A DNA stretch of 64,000 nucleotides, taken from NCBI RefSeq assembly GCF_000758725.1, contig NZ_CP009428.1, positions 124,001-188,000 of the forward strand. The letters run 5' to 3'. The position numbers and the translations under genes were made by a program. This DNA is from Paenibacillus odorifer (GTDB lineage Bacteria > Bacillota > Bacilli > Paenibacillales > Paenibacillaceae). The notes under the pieces were generated by a model. The model was not told where the DNA came from. It saw only the letters and a program-made list of their open reading frames with translations, and searched no databases. Shown here one piece after another: positions 1 to 10,600 of this stretch; the stretch's first letter is position 1, and every line of letters begins with the position of its first letter.

Positions 1-1659
1 CTTGTAAATGAACGGGTAAAAGAAGCCATCGCCGATGCGATTGTGAATGCTGGGCTGGTTGCACCGGAAGAGGTTCCGGATATTGTACTAGAAGTACCAA
101 GAGATAAGGCGCACGGTGATTTGGCTACGAACGCTGCTATGCAGCTGACCAAAATTGCTAAACGTAATCCACGCCAGATTGCTGAAGCTATTATTGAGCA
201 TTTGGATACGAGCAGAGCTTCTATTGAGAAAGCGGAAATTGCAGGACCAGGCTTTATTAACTTTACCCTGTCTAAGAACTACTTGTACCCAATCATCAGC
301 CTTGTTGCTGAGCAGGGGGATGACTATGGCCGTATTAATCTGGGTCAAGGTCAGAAGGTTGAAATGGAGTTCGTCAGTGCCAATCCAACAGGTAGCCTAC
401 ATTTAGGGCATGCCCGTGGTGCTGCTGTCGGTGATGCGCTGTGTAATGTGCTTGATTATGCAGGTTATGAGGTGACCCGGGAATATTATATTAATGATGC
501 CGGTAACCAAGTGGCTAATCTTTGTAAATCCATTGAAACCAGATACCTGCAGGAGCTGGGTCAAGAGGCAGAAATGCCGGAAGATGGTTACCATGGTGAG
601 GATATTAAGGGTTTTGCGAAGGAGCTTGTGGCAGAAAAGGGCGATACCTTGCTCGAGATGAGCCCTAGTGAGCGCGCTGCTTTTTTCCGGACCTATGGAC
701 TTAATAAAGAGTTGGATAAAATCAAACGTGATCTAGGTCTTTTCCGTGTAAACTTCGATATCTGGTTCAGTGAAACCTCGCTGTATGAGAACGGAGAAGT
801 ACTGCGCTCGCTGGACGAGCTCCGTGATCGTGGAGAAGTGTACGAGCAAGATGGGGCAACCTGGCTGCAAACGACAAAATACGGCGATGATAAAGACCGA
901 GTCTTGATCAAAAATGATGGCACATATACCTACCTTACCCCGGATATTGCTTATCACAGCGATAAGTATGGCCGCGGTTACGATAAAATGATTAACATTT
1001 GGGGCGCTGATCACCATGGTTATATTCCGCGGATGAAGGCGGCAATGTCAGCCCTTGGCAATGATCCTGAGAAGCTAGTGGTTCTGATTGCTCAGATGGT
1101 CAGCCTGTTCCAGAATGGTGAAAAGGTCAAAATGTCCAAACGTACCGGCAAAGCGGTTACGATGGAAGATTTGATGGAGGAAGTAGGAATCGATGCGATT
1201 CGTTATTTCTTCACCATGCGCAGCATGGATTCTCATCTTGATTTCGATATGGATTTGGCGATCTCTACTTCTAATGAAAATCCTGTATTCTATGTTCAAT
1301 ATGCGCATGCCCGTATTTGCAGTATTTTCCGTCAGGCAGAGGAGCAAGGGATTTCTATCCCTGATTACGCTGAAATTGACTTCTCCAAGCTGACAGCAGT
1401 GCATGAATATGACCTGCTGCGCAAAATTGGTGAGCTCCCGGCAGAAATCGCTGTTGCGGCTGAAGGTTATGCTCCACATCGCCTCATCCGTTATGTATAT
1501 GATCTGGCTGCGATGTTCCACAGTTATTACAAAGCTGAACGTGTAATTACTGAGGATGCTGCTCAAACCGTGGCGCGTCTTACATTGCTTGGCGCAACGC
1601 GTACTACTATTGCCAATGTACTGCGTCTTGTCGGAGTTTCTGCACCGGATCGCATGTAA
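1..1659 (+). CDS. argS: Arginyl-tRNA synthetase, 5' end missing
   Basis: Class I aminoacyl-tRNA synthetase that charges tRNA-Arg with arginine in the cytoplasm. The frame is open from base 1, so the true start lies before the window; the GTG at 43 is internal. The HIGH-type motif reads HLGH inside [15 protein letters not shown], and the KMSKR loop is at about 1129-1143. The C-terminus ends in the usual tRNA-binding helical domain, closing with VGVSAPDRM. Next to rpoE and pyrG it matches the B. subtilis argS-rpoE-pyrG order, although here an S8 peptidase on the other strand lies in between. Family assignment is certain; only the N-terminus is unseen. Confidence 0.97.
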   Translation, partial: LVNERVKEAIADAIVNAGLVAPEEVPDIVLEVPRDKAHGDLATNAAMQLTKIAKRNPRQIAEAIIEHLDTSRASIEKAEIAGPGFINFTLSKNYLYPIISLVAEQGDDYGRINLGQGQKVEMEFVSANPTGSLHLGHARGAAVGDALCNVLDYAGYEVTREYYINDAGNQVANLCKSIETRYLQELGQEAEMPEDGYHGEDIKGFAKELVAEKGDTLLEMSPSERAAFFRTYGLNKELDKIKRDLGLFRVNFDIWFSETSLYENGEVLRSLDELRDRGEVYEQDGATWLQTTKYGDDKDRVLIKNDGTYTYLTPDIAYHSDKYGRGYDKMINIWGADHHGYIPRMKAAMSALGNDPEKLVVLIAQMVSLFQNGEKVKMSKRTGKAVTMEDLMEEVGIDAIRYFFTMRSMDSHLDFDMDLAISTSNENPVFYVQYAHARICSIFRQAEEQGISIPDYAEIDFSKLTAVHEYDLLRKIGELPAEIAVAAEGYAPHRLIRYVYDLAAMFHSYYKAERVITEDAAQTVARLTLLGATRTTIANVLRLVGVSAPDRM

Positions 1660-1675
1660 ATCAACAGCAAACGAC

Positions 1676-1714
1676 AAAAAATCCGCCTTCCGGTTTCCTG
1701 GGGGCGGATTTTTC
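1676..1714. terminator. Terminator between argS and the S8 peptidase gene
   Basis: AAAAATCCGCC pairs with GGCGGATTTTT around a 15-nt loop. T-runs on both strands make it a plausible bidirectional terminator for argS and the convergent peptidase gene. Confidence 0.75.
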
Positions 1715-1786
1715 TTGGCTGCCGTTCTTCGCACCGGCATCAGCTGCGCTCACGTCAGAGTGACCCACCCGGTGCCCGGGCGGGGT

Positions 1787-2953
1787 CTACACGTTCGCGG
1801 AGACCGAACGCTTCGCCCTTACTCCTGCTCTCAGCAGTCGCAGGGCATCGGCAGAGCCGCCGCCTAGGGATGCGCGGCGTTGCCCCTTGCGTAGCCGCAC
1901 CGGGGACGCGGTGCGGCGCAAGAGCAGCTTCAGCTCCCTTGGCGTGAGGCCCGGTCGCAGTGCGAGCAGCAATGCGGCGGCTCCCGTGACATGCGAGGTC
2001 GCCATGGAGGTGCCGCTCATTTCTTTGTAGCCCTCCTTCAGCCAGCAGGAGGGCACGCCTTCGCCGGGCGCGTATACATCGATATATGAACCGCGATTGC
2101 TGAAGCCGGCAACCCGGTGTCTTTTATCGATGGCGCCCACGGCTATCGTCTCGGGATAACGTGCGGGATAGTCCCCGCCACGTTTGCCGTCATTCCCAGA
2201 GGAGGCAATGACGGCGATTCCGGCCCGATATGCTTTTATAACCACATTGTGGAGCGCCTTGCTTCTAGTCTTCATTCCAAAGCTCATATTAATGACGTCG
2301 ATTCGGTTCTGCACACACCAATCAATACCTAGCACAATATCGGACACATAGGCTGATCCACTATGATCAAAGGCCTTGACTGGATATAGCAGCGCTCGCG
2401 GCGCCACTCCCATCATTCCGCGATTTCCCCCTGCTGCCGCTAAGGTTCCGGCGATATGAGTTCCGTGCCCGTTATCATCCAGCGGCAGCATCCCGCGGTG
2501 TAGTAGGTTGACTCCAGAGGCTAATGAATGCTTCAGATCGGGATGACGGTAATCCGCGCCGGTGTCAATGACGCCGATTTTGACGTGAACTCCGGTTGAT
2601 TTAGACCATGCCTGAGGAGCATGAATCGCTTTCACCCCCCAAGGGAGCGCGGCGATTCCGCTTTTTTCGTTAGCTATGGAATGAATTTGAATTTGCAGAT
2701 CGTCTTCGACGTTTAGAAGGTCTGCAAATCGGTTCATCAGCTTTCCGGCGGCAGCGGGCACGAAGAAGGCCCGAATCAGCGGAGATACCTGTACTTGACG
2801 CAGCTCGGGCTGCTTTGCTTTTAGAGCCTTCCATTGGGAGAAAGCTCCGGCATACTGGCGGGGATCGTTGAAGGTAAGAATACGCCGCTCACCATTTTTT
2901 GGGGCAACCGATATTTCTTCAAGAAGCATGTTCCAAAATTTGTAATAGTCCAT
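1787..2953 (-). CDS. Subtilisin-like S8 family serine peptidase
   Basis: Serine endopeptidase of the subtilase family. All triad motifs are present: Asp in GVIDTGADY (about residue 130), His in NGHGTHIAG (about 163) and Ser in GTSMATSHVTG (about 317), plus the oxyanion Asn in SSGNDG. About 105 residues precede the catalytic domain and probably act as a propeptide-like region. No signal peptide or membrane segment is visible, so an intracellular or non-classically exported enzyme is possible. The frame opens at an ATG at 2989, but the ATG at 2953 is preferred because a GAGGGGGG purine run precedes it. It converges on argS. Substrate unknown. Confidence 0.85.
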   Translation of the reverse strand: MDYYKFWNMLLEEISVAPKNGERRILTFNDPRQYAGAFSQWKALKAKQPELRQVQVSPLIRAFFVPAAAGKLMNRFADLLNVEDDLQIQIHSIANEKSGIAALPWGVKAIHAPQAWSKSTGVHVKIGVIDTGADYRHPDLKHSLASGVNLLHRGMLPLDDNGHGTHIAGTLAAAGGNRGMMGVAPRALLYPVKAFDHSGSAYVSDIVLGIDWCVQNRIDVINMSFGMKTRSKALHNVVIKAYRAGIAVIASSGNDGKRGGDYPARYPETIAVGAIDKRHRVAGFSNRGSYIDVYAPGEGVPSCWLKEGYKEMSGTSMATSHVTGAAALLLALRPGLTPRELKLLLRRTASPVRLRKGQRRASLGGGSADALRLLRAGVRAKRSVSANV

Positions 2954-3059
2954 AGGTTTCGCTGTCCCCCCTCGGTGCCCTGCTGCCATATTGTATGAGC
3001 GGAGGGAGGGGTCCGAATGGGAACTTGCCCTTTTTTAAGGAAATGGGCTGCCCAGCGTG

Positions 3060-3185
3060 TCAAAAGACGGCGCTTTACATAAAATAAACAGAAGAGATTA
3101 AAACTCTCTTTGTAACATCCCGTAAGGAGCCGATCCTTGGCGTGGATACAGTCATGCGCGGAGGTCTTCCTCCGCCTTTTTAAAT
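3060..3185 (+). ncRNA. Possible small RNA with orphan terminator
   Basis: No gene is seen in 2990-3310. The stretch holds small hairpins (AAGAG/CTCTT near 3092, AAGGA/TCCTT near 3124) and then a strong intrinsic terminator on the plus strand: GCGGAGG-tctt-CCTCCGC followed by a T-run (about 3158-3183). The nearest upstream gene runs the other way, so the terminator must serve some plus-strand transcript. A small RNA is an inference; no clear promoter was identified. Confidence 0.35.
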
Positions 3186-3310
3186 CCCATTTCTGAAAAC
3201 TTTGGGTGCGGCGACCCTTGCTACAATTACATATCAACTCTTCTTGATGAAGACAGGTTTCCTGTATGGATAATAAGCAGGAGGCTTTTTCTGTTGGGAG
3301 GTTCTTGCAT

Positions 3311-3339
3311 TTGACTTGCATTTTGTTGTTAAATAGGTT
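3311..3339 (+). promoter_or_regulatory. Probable sigma-A promoter of rpoE
   Basis: TTGACT (3311-3316), a 17-bp spacer and TAGGTT (3334-3339), about 75 bp before the rpoE start. The -35 is good and the -10 weak. Confidence 0.45.
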
Positions 3340-3413
3340 TTACTTAGTTTTGTTAATGGATATTATTGAAATAAACCGTAATGTGAACAATGCGTGAGAG
3401 GAAGTGTCCTTTA

Positions 3414-3962
3414 GTGAGTACGCCACTCAATTTAAAGCTAGACCCTGAGAAAGTTAAAGAAATGCCAATGGTGGATCTTGCCTTTCTGGTGCTTAAAGCA
3501 GCCAATACACCGTATTATTACCGTGATCTGATGGTCGAGGTAGCCAAGTTACGCGGTATGACCGATCAAGAAAGCCAAGATACTATTGCCCAGTTATATA
3601 CCGAGATTAACATTGACGGGCGTTTTGCCTGTGTCGGAACCAACCTTTGGGGACTGAAACGCTGGTATCCTCTAGAGCGCTCCGATGATCCGGTTGGTAA
3701 CACTAAACGAGTGCGCATCATCAACGATGAAGACGATGATTTGGAAGATGACGATTTTGCTGATGAAGAAGAAAACTACACAGCTGAAGAAGAGGATTTC
3801 GACGCTATCGATGAAGATCGCGACGACCTCTATTCTGACGACGACAGCGAAGAAGAAGTCGACGAAGATGTCGTGATCGATGAAGATGACATAGACGAAG
3901 ACGATACGGACGAAGACGATGCAGAAGATAGCGACGATGAAGATTCCGAGGATGACAAGTAA
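3414..3962 (+). CDS. rpoE: RNA polymerase delta subunit RpoE
   Basis: Accessory delta subunit of Gram-positive RNA polymerase, which promotes polymerase recycling and promoter selectivity. Residues 1 to about 90 form the HARE-HTH fold (LDPEKVKEMPMVDLAFLVLKAAN... YTEINIDGRFACVGTNLWGLKRWYP). The remaining ~90 residues are an almost pure Asp/Glu tail, the hallmark of the family. The GTG at 3414 is chosen because AGAGGAAG (3397-3404) sits 9 bases before it; the upstream ATG at 3390 has no such site. It precedes pyrG as in B. subtilis. The tail is longer than I expect for the family. Confidence 0.95.
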   Translation: MSTPLNLKLDPEKVKEMPMVDLAFLVLKAANTPYYYRDLMVEVAKLRGMTDQESQDTIAQLYTEINIDGRFACVGTNLWGLKRWYPLERSDDPVGNTKRVRIINDEDDDLEDDDFADEEENYTAEEEDFDAIDEDRDDLYSDDDSEEEVDEDVVIDEDDIDEDDTDEDDAEDSDDEDSEDDK

Positions 3963-4005
3963 GATCAATAATCAGAAGAGTCTTGTCTGTGGCATAATTC
4001 CTCCC

Positions 4006-4118
4006 TTGACAGTGGGGGATCGTCAGAGTAAACTATTGCATGGGCTTATCATGTAAGTTAATAAACGTGTTTTCTAAAATAAAAAGTGCCCCGGTTCTAC
4101 GGGTGTCACTTTTTTGTT
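4006..4118 (+). promoter_or_regulatory. pyrG promoter, GGGC start and attenuator
   Basis: A strong promoter, TTGACA (4006-4011), 17 bp, TAAACT (4029-4034), places +1 at G4042 of the sequence GGGC. About 40 nt downstream a terminator hairpin (4081-4118) has a CCCC run in its 5' strand and ends in a long T-run. B. subtilis pyrG is known to start at GGGC and, when CTP is low, to add extra G residues. These pair with the pyrimidine-rich terminator strand and allow readthrough. The same parts in the same order are seen here; the mechanism in this strain is inferred. Confidence 0.7.
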
Positions 4119-4275
4119 TTTTTAGATGCAAAGTAGCTGTAGATTAATGGAATTTGCGGGATGACGTTTTATGTTTTCCCCGGTGAATTAAACTTTTGAT
4201 TTCCCCTGTTTTGATGATAGTAAAACGGGTTACGATAAACACCATGTGCCGCTTTTATGTTTGGACTTTATTTAG

Positions 4276-5895
<1,620 letters not shown>

Positions 5896-5938
5896 TTTAT
5901 ACACAGACAGAAAGAACCCATCGGTTCTTAAATAGTCT

Positions 5939-5971
5939 AAGAGAGCCTTCATCCGAAGGCTCTCTTTTTGT
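5939..5971 (+). terminator. pyrG terminator
   Basis: AGAGAGCCTTC pairs with GAAGGCTCTCT over a 4-nt loop, followed by a T-run. Confidence 0.85.
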
Positions 5972-6047
5972 ATTACCCTTTAATAGAAATATTGTAACTG
6001 ACATTTATTTCATTTTAGACTCTTTATTTACCCATTTTATCCAATTA

Positions 6048-6076
6048 GCAGGATTTGGACAGTAAAGCACGAATAA
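6048..6076 (+). promoter_or_regulatory. Candidate sigma-H promoter of spo0F
   Basis: GCAGGATTT (6048-6056) fits the sigma-H -35 consensus RNAGGAWWW. After 11 bp comes CACGAATAA (6068-6076), one mismatch from RNNGAATWW. B. subtilis spo0F is known to be transcribed by sigma-H, which supports the reading. No clear 0A box (TGNCGAA) was seen. Confidence 0.55.
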
Positions 6077-6166
6077 TAGGTTTCGTATGGAGTAGTTTCT
6101 AAAGGGGCCGGTCGCTGTGGAGAGCGCGGTATAGTCAATCTGCCTTAATTTCTGGGAGGGTATCGT

Positions 6167-6553
6167 ATGGAAAAGAAGAAAGTATTAATTGTCGATGATC
6201 AGAACGGGATCCGGATTCTTCTTATGGAAGTGTTCAATAGTGAGGGATATACAACATTTCAAGCGGCTAACGGAAAATTGGCATTAGACATTGTTCGCAG
6301 CGAGTCACCCGATTTGGTCTTACTCGATATGAAAATACCGGGAATGGATGGACTCGAGATCCTGAAGCATCTAAAGGAGATCAATCCGTCCATTAAGGTC
6401 ATTATGATGACGGCATATGGTGAACTGGACATGATTAAGGAGGCGACCAAGCTAGGGGCGTTAATGCATTTTACAAAGCCGTTCGACATAGACGAAATGC
6501 GCGTAGCGGTAAACATGCATCTTCATAACAAGTCTGTGGATCAATGCAGTTAG
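6167..6553 (+). CDS. spo0F: Sporulation phosphorelay response regulator Spo0F
   Basis: Single-domain response regulator that takes phosphate from sporulation kinases and passes it to Spo0B, feeding Spo0A activation. The receiver fold is complete: acidic pair Asp10-Asp11, phosphoacceptor Asp54 ([13 protein letters not shown]), Thr82 (MMTAYGE) and Lys104 (HFTKPFD). There is no output domain; the length (128 aa) and position between pyrG and fba match Spo0F of B. subtilis. GGGAGGG precedes the ATG. It points to a spore-forming organism. A CheY-like role is less likely given the locus. Confidence 0.93.
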   Translation: MEKKKVLIVDDQNGIRILLMEVFNSEGYTTFQAANGKLALDIVRSESPDLVLLDMKIPGMDGLEILKHLKEINPSIKVIMMTAYGELDMIKEATKLGALMHFTKPFDIDEMRVAVNMHLHNKSVDQCS

Positions 6554-6636
6554 AACGGTGATTTCTGTATCGGTCCTATTTCGCGTGGTGACTCCGAAGA
6601 GGATGAGTCTAATTGCTATATGGGCTGGATAAAAAT

Positions 6637-6659
6637 CGTCCCACCGGGACATTTTTTTG
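6637..6659 (+). terminator. spo0F terminator
   Basis: GTCCC-acc-GGGAC hairpin with an A-run before and a T-run after. Confidence 0.75.
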
Positions 6660-6689
6660 TTTACCCTATTTAGTATTTGACACAGGATG

Positions 6690-6698
6690 TGCTATAAT
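6690..6698 (+). promoter_or_regulatory. fba extended -10 promoter
   Basis: TGCTATAAT at 6690-6698 is a perfect extended -10 element. A TTGACA lies only 10 bp upstream (too close to serve as its -35). The fba start is about 62 bp downstream. Confidence 0.5.
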
Positions 6699-6760
6699 AA
6701 GCCTGTATGTGATGTCGGTTTAAAAACATAGCCAACCAACATTCTTAGGAGGATGAAACC

Positions 6761-7615
6761 ATGCCATTAGTATCTATGACAGACATGTTGAACAAAGCAC
6801 TTGAAGGAAAATATGCAGTAGGTCAGTACAACATTAACAACTTGGAGTGGACTCAAGCTATTCTTGGTGCCGCTGAACAAGAAAAATCACCAGTAATCCT
6901 TGGTGTATCTGAAGGCGCAGCACGCCACATGGGCGGCTTCACTACTGTTGTTAAAATGGTTGAAGGTCTAATTATTGACATGAATATCACTGTTCCTGTA
7001 GCTATCCACCTTGACCATGGATCTAGCTTTGATAAATGTAAAGCAGCAATTGATGCTGGATTTACATCCGTAATGATCGACGGTTCCCATCACCCAATCG
7101 ATGAGAACATCGATATGACTAAAAAAGTCGTTGAATATGCTCACGCTAAAGGCGTTTCTGTAGAAGCTGAAGTAGGTACTGTTGGTGGACAAGAAGACGA
7201 CGTTATCGGCGGCATCATGTATGCTAAGCTTGATGAGTGCGTACGTATTGTGAAAGAAACAGGTATCGACACCCTGGCTCCTGCACTTGGTTCCGTTCAT
7301 GGACCTTACCATGGCGAGCCTAACCTCGGATTCAAAGAAATGGAAGAAATCCGTGACGCTACTAACATCCCAATGGTTCTTCATGGTGGTACAGGTATTC
7401 CTGAACATGACATCAAGAAAGCCATCTCCCTGGGTACTTCCAAAATCAACGTGAACACTGAGAACCAAATCGTGTTCGCAAAAGTGGTTCGCGAAGTTCT
7501 AGCTGCTAAACCTGATGCTTACGATCCACGTACATTCATCGCACCAGGTCGCGATGCAATCAAAGAAACCGTTATTGGTAAAATTCGCGAATTTGGATCC
7601 AACAACAAAGCCTAA
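6761..7615 (+). CDS. fba: Class II fructose-bisphosphate aldolase
   Basis: Zinc-dependent aldolase that reversibly cleaves fructose 1,6-bisphosphate to DHAP and glyceraldehyde 3-phosphate in glycolysis and gluconeogenesis. Metal and substrate motifs are visible: [21 protein letters not shown], the [13 protein letters not shown] loop, [10 protein letters not shown] and [12 protein letters not shown]. At 284 aa it matches B. subtilis FbaA, which also sits after spo0F. Codon use is strongly biased (many GCT, GTT, AAA, GAA codons), as expected for a highly expressed gene. TTAGGAGGATG precedes the ATG. Confidence 0.97.
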   Translation: MPLVSMTDMLNKALEGKYAVGQYNINNLEWTQAILGAAEQEKSPVILGVSEGAARHMGGFTTVVKMVEGLIIDMNITVPVAIHLDHGSSFDKCKAAIDAGFTSVMIDGSHHPIDENIDMTKKVVEYAHAKGVSVEAEVGTVGGQEDDVIGGIMYAKLDECVRIVKETGIDTLAPALGSVHGPYHGEPNLGFKEMEEIRDATNIPMVLHGGTGIPEHDIKKAISLGTSKINVNTENQIVFAKVVREVLAAKPDAYDPRTFIAPGRDAIKETVIGKIREFGSNNKA

Positions 7616-7697
7616 TCATTGTAGCTTCCGCCTCAGGTGGACAAGCAATTTGTTAAAGGATAGGGCTATTACTCTGTCCAGTTGAATAGTTTGATGA

Positions 7698-7733
7698 GGA
7701 AAGCACACCGCTTAGCCGGTGTCTTTCCATTTT
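7698..7733 (+). terminator. Terminator-like hairpin after fba
   Basis: GGAAAGCACACCG pairs with CGGTGTCTTTCC with one internal mismatch, followed by ATTTTC. The T-run is modest. Confidence 0.6.
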
Positions 7734-7803
7734 CATCACTAAAAGTCCACAGCACGTATTGCCCACCCAGCTGCAATACACGTAGGGGGAAATTGATAAA
7801 TCT

Positions 7804-9057
7804 ATGGAAAAATTAATGATTGGCGGTGGACGTCCGCTAGAGGGCGTTGTAACCATCAGTGGAGCAAAGAATAGTGCCATTGCGCTTATTCCTGCGGCAA
7901 TTTTGGCCGAATCTGAAGTTGTTCTGGATAATTTACCGTCCCTTAGTGATGTAGCCGTTTACTCCGAAATCTTGCAAGAGCTTGGCGCTAATGTATCCTG
8001 GTCAGGCAATCAGATGAGAATTGACCCTTCACGTATTGTATCTATTCCAATGCCCAATGGGCCGGTTAAGAAACTTAGAGCTTCGTATTATATGATGGGA
8101 GCTCTGCTTGGAAGATTCAAAGAAGCGACAATAGGTCTTCCTGGTGGCTGTAATTTTGAACCTCGTCCAATTGATCAACATATCAAGGGTTTCGAGGCTT
8201 TAGGAGCAACAGTTACCAACGAACATGGTTCTATCCATTTATATGCAAAAGAGCTACGCGGTGCGAAGATTTATCTGGACGTATCAAGCGTAGGTGCCAC
8301 TATAAACATCATGCTGGCGGCTTCACGAGCCAAAGGCTCTACAATTATTGAAAATGCGGCTAAAGAGCCTGAGATTATAGATGTAGCTACCCTATTGAAC
8401 TCTATGGGCGCTGTTATTAAAGGCGCTGGTACAGAAACCATCCGGATCGAAGGGGTCTCGGAAATGCACGGTTGCCGTCATTCCATTATTCCCGATCGGA
8501 TTCAAGCAGGAACTTATATGATTGCCGCTGCGGCTACGCGTGGTAATGTGTTGATAGATAATGTTATTCCTAAGCACTTGGAAGCCTTAACAGCCAAGCT
8601 TTTAGAGATGGGCGTGGATATTGAAGAGCTTGATGAAAGTATCCGAGTTATAGGTAGAGCTAATTATGAACATGCAGATGTTAAAGCACTGACCTATCCT
8701 GGATTTCCTACAGATTTACAATCTCCTATGACAAGTATGCTGACACAGGCAGAAGGGGTTAGTGTGCTTAGCGATTTCGTTTACAGCAACCGCTTCAAGC
8801 ATGTGCCAGAGTTGGTAAGAATGGGCGCAAAGATTCGTGTTGAGGGCCGATCTGCAATTATTGAGGGCAGTAAACTTAATGCTGCAAAAGTAAAGGCAGC
8901 TGATCTGCGTGCGGGTGCAGCCCTTGTCATTGCCGGGTTAACAGTAGAGGATGGTATTACTGAAGTGACCGGCGTAGAGTATATTGATCGTGGTTATGAT
9001 AATTTAGTGAGCAACCTTCGGCAACTTGGTGCTCATGTTTGGCGTGAGAATGAATAA
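7804..9057 (+). CDS. murA: UDP-N-acetylglucosamine 1-carboxyvinyltransferase
   Basis: First committed step of peptidoglycan synthesis: transfers enolpyruvate from PEP to UDP-GlcNAc. The protein opens with [25 protein letters not shown], and the catalytic Cys is present in [16 protein letters not shown], so a normal fosfomycin target is expected. At 417 aa it is full length. Position after fba and before rho matches the second MurA paralogue (MurZ/MurAB) of B. subtilis, so another murA copy elsewhere is likely. The promoter was not pinned down in the 188-bp gap upstream. Confidence 0.95.
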   Translation: MEKLMIGGGRPLEGVVTISGAKNSAIALIPAAILAESEVVLDNLPSLSDVAVYSEILQELGANVSWSGNQMRIDPSRIVSIPMPNGPVKKLRASYYMMGALLGRFKEATIGLPGGCNFEPRPIDQHIKGFEALGATVTNEHGSIHLYAKELRGAKIYLDVSSVGATINIMLAASRAKGSTIIENAAKEPEIIDVATLLNSMGAVIKGAGTETIRIEGVSEMHGCRHSIIPDRIQAGTYMIAAAATRGNVLIDNVIPKHLEALTAKLLEMGVDIEELDESIRVIGRANYEHADVKALTYPGFPTDLQSPMTSMLTQAEGVSVLSDFVYSNRFKHVPELVRMGAKIRVEGRSAIIEGSKLNAAKVKAADLRAGAALVIAGLTVEDGITEVTGVEYIDRGYDNLVSNLRQLGAHVWRENE

Positions 9058-9074
9058 TATTAGGATATCCCGCT

Positions 9075-9118
9075 TGGAAGGAGTATTAATTTGCGGCCAA
9101 ACCGCATATTTCCTTCCA
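9075..9118 (+). terminator. Hairpin between murA and rho
   Basis: TGGAAGGA (9075-9082) pairs with TCCTTCCA (9111-9118), enclosing a second stem TGCGG/CCGCA. No real T-run follows, so it may be a weak terminator or part of a rho leader structure. A small second hairpin, CCTAGT/ACTAGG, lies near 9168-9185. Confidence 0.4.
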
Positions 9119-9221
9119 TTTGGGGTAATACTAACCTAATGAGCATTTTAATAGAATCATATTTTTGCCTAGTAGATAGACTAGGAAGAACTCATTTAAA
9201 AATTGAATAGGTGGTTATTAC

Positions 9222-10575
9222 ATGGATCTTCAAATTTCCGATCTGGAAGAAATGAAGCTGACCGAGTTATATAAGCTGGCCAAGAAATACCAGATCCCTT
9301 ATTACGGACAGCTGAAGAAACGGGAACTGATCTTTGCGATCCTTCGGGCACAGGCAGAGCAGAGCGGTCTCATGTTTATGGAAGGCGTGCTAGAAATTTT
9401 GCCTGAGGGCTATGGATTTCTTAGGCCAATTAACTATTTGCCCAGTGCTGAAGATATTTACATCTCAGCTTCACAAATTCGTAAGTTTGATCTCAGAAGC
9501 GGAGATCTTGTGTCTGGTAAATGTCGGACACCAAAAGAAAATGAACGATATTTTGGCCTGCTTCAAGTCAATGCCGTTAATGGCGAGAACCCTGCTAGTG
9601 CAGCGGAGCGTCTTCATTTTCCAGCATTAACACCACTTTATCCGCAAGACAAGCTACCGCTTGAAACATCCCCTACTCATTTGTCTACCCGAATAATGGA
9701 TTTGCTCGCTCCTGTAGGTTTGGGGCAGCGGGGTTTGATTGTAGCACCTCCAAAAGCAGGAAAAACGCTCCTCTTAAAAGAAATTGCCAATAGTATTTCC
9801 ACTAATAATCCTGAGATTGAGCTCTTTGTATTGCTGATTGATGAACGTCCTGAAGAAGTAACCGATATGCAGCGTTCTGTAAAAGGCGAAGTGGTTGCAT
9901 CGACGTTTGATGAGCTTCCAGAGAATCATATTAAAGTGGCTGAGCTTGTGTTGCAAAGGGCACTTCGTTTAGTTGAGCACAAGAAGGATGTAGTTATTCT
10001 TTTGGATAGCATTACGCGTCTGGCGCGTGCTTATAATCTGGTGGTTCCACCATCTGGACGTACACTAAGCGGGGGGGATTGACCCGGCGGCTTTTCACCG
10101 GCCGAAGCGGTTTTTTGGTTCTGCACGGAATGTGGAAGAAGGCGGCTCATTAACTATTTTGGCAACAGCATTAATAGATACTGGCTCGCGTATGGATGAT
10201 ATTATATATGAAGAATTTAAGGGTACCGGTAATATGGAGCTTCATTTGGACCGCAAATTGGCGGAACGCCGGATATTCCCAGCTATCGATATTCGTCGTT
10301 CAGGTACACGTCGCGAAGAAGTGCTCTTGAGCAAAGAAGAACTGGATACGATTTGGGCGATTCGCAAAAATATGAACGAATCCTACGATTTTGTGGAGGG
10401 ATTCATCAAAAAGCTGCGTGATACGAAGACTAATGCTGAGTTCTTGGCATCCTTTGACGTTGCCGGGGCAAAAACAACACCAAACGGGACTGCAAGTAAC
10501 GGGGGCACCTCCAACAGTGGTACAGCTGCTCGTCGTACCACGCGGGCGAAGACACCTTCAGTACCTACAACTTGA
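9222..10575 (+). pseudogene. rho: Transcription termination factor Rho, frameshifted
   Basis: RNA-dependent ATPase helicase that terminates transcription. The first frame (9222-10082, 286 aa) has the N-terminal RNA-binding domain and the Walker motifs (PPKAGKT; VLLIDERPEE; VVILLDSITRLARA). It then stops just after the G7 run at 10071-10077, reading GRTLSGGD-stop. Removing one G restores [17 protein letters not shown] and a continuous protein to 10575, about 450 aa. Without the second part the Q and R loops are lost, so the short product should be inactive. The cause could be a sequencing error, a real mutation or a switch by homopolymer slippage. Rho is dispensable in B. subtilis. Confidence 0.9.
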
Positions 10576-10600
10576 GAATTGATAATAAGAGGAGACTAAC

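Noticed and set aside
1075-1740. 221-aa minus-strand frame opposite argS
   Set aside because: Shadow of the argS coding strand; no domain, no ribosome site.
2821-3321. 166-aa minus-strand frame overlapping the S8 peptidase start
   Set aside because: No family resemblance or ribosome site, and it overlaps a convincing gene in another frame.
3672-3968. 98-aa frame opposite the rpoE acidic tail, rich in Val and Ile
   Set aside because: It is the reverse reading of Asp/Glu codons (GAT/GAA give ATC/TTC), so the hydrophobic look is an artefact.
6675-6698. TTGACA/TATAAT promoter with both boxes before fba
   Set aside because: The boxes are only 10 bp apart, too close for sigma-A; only the extended -10 is kept.
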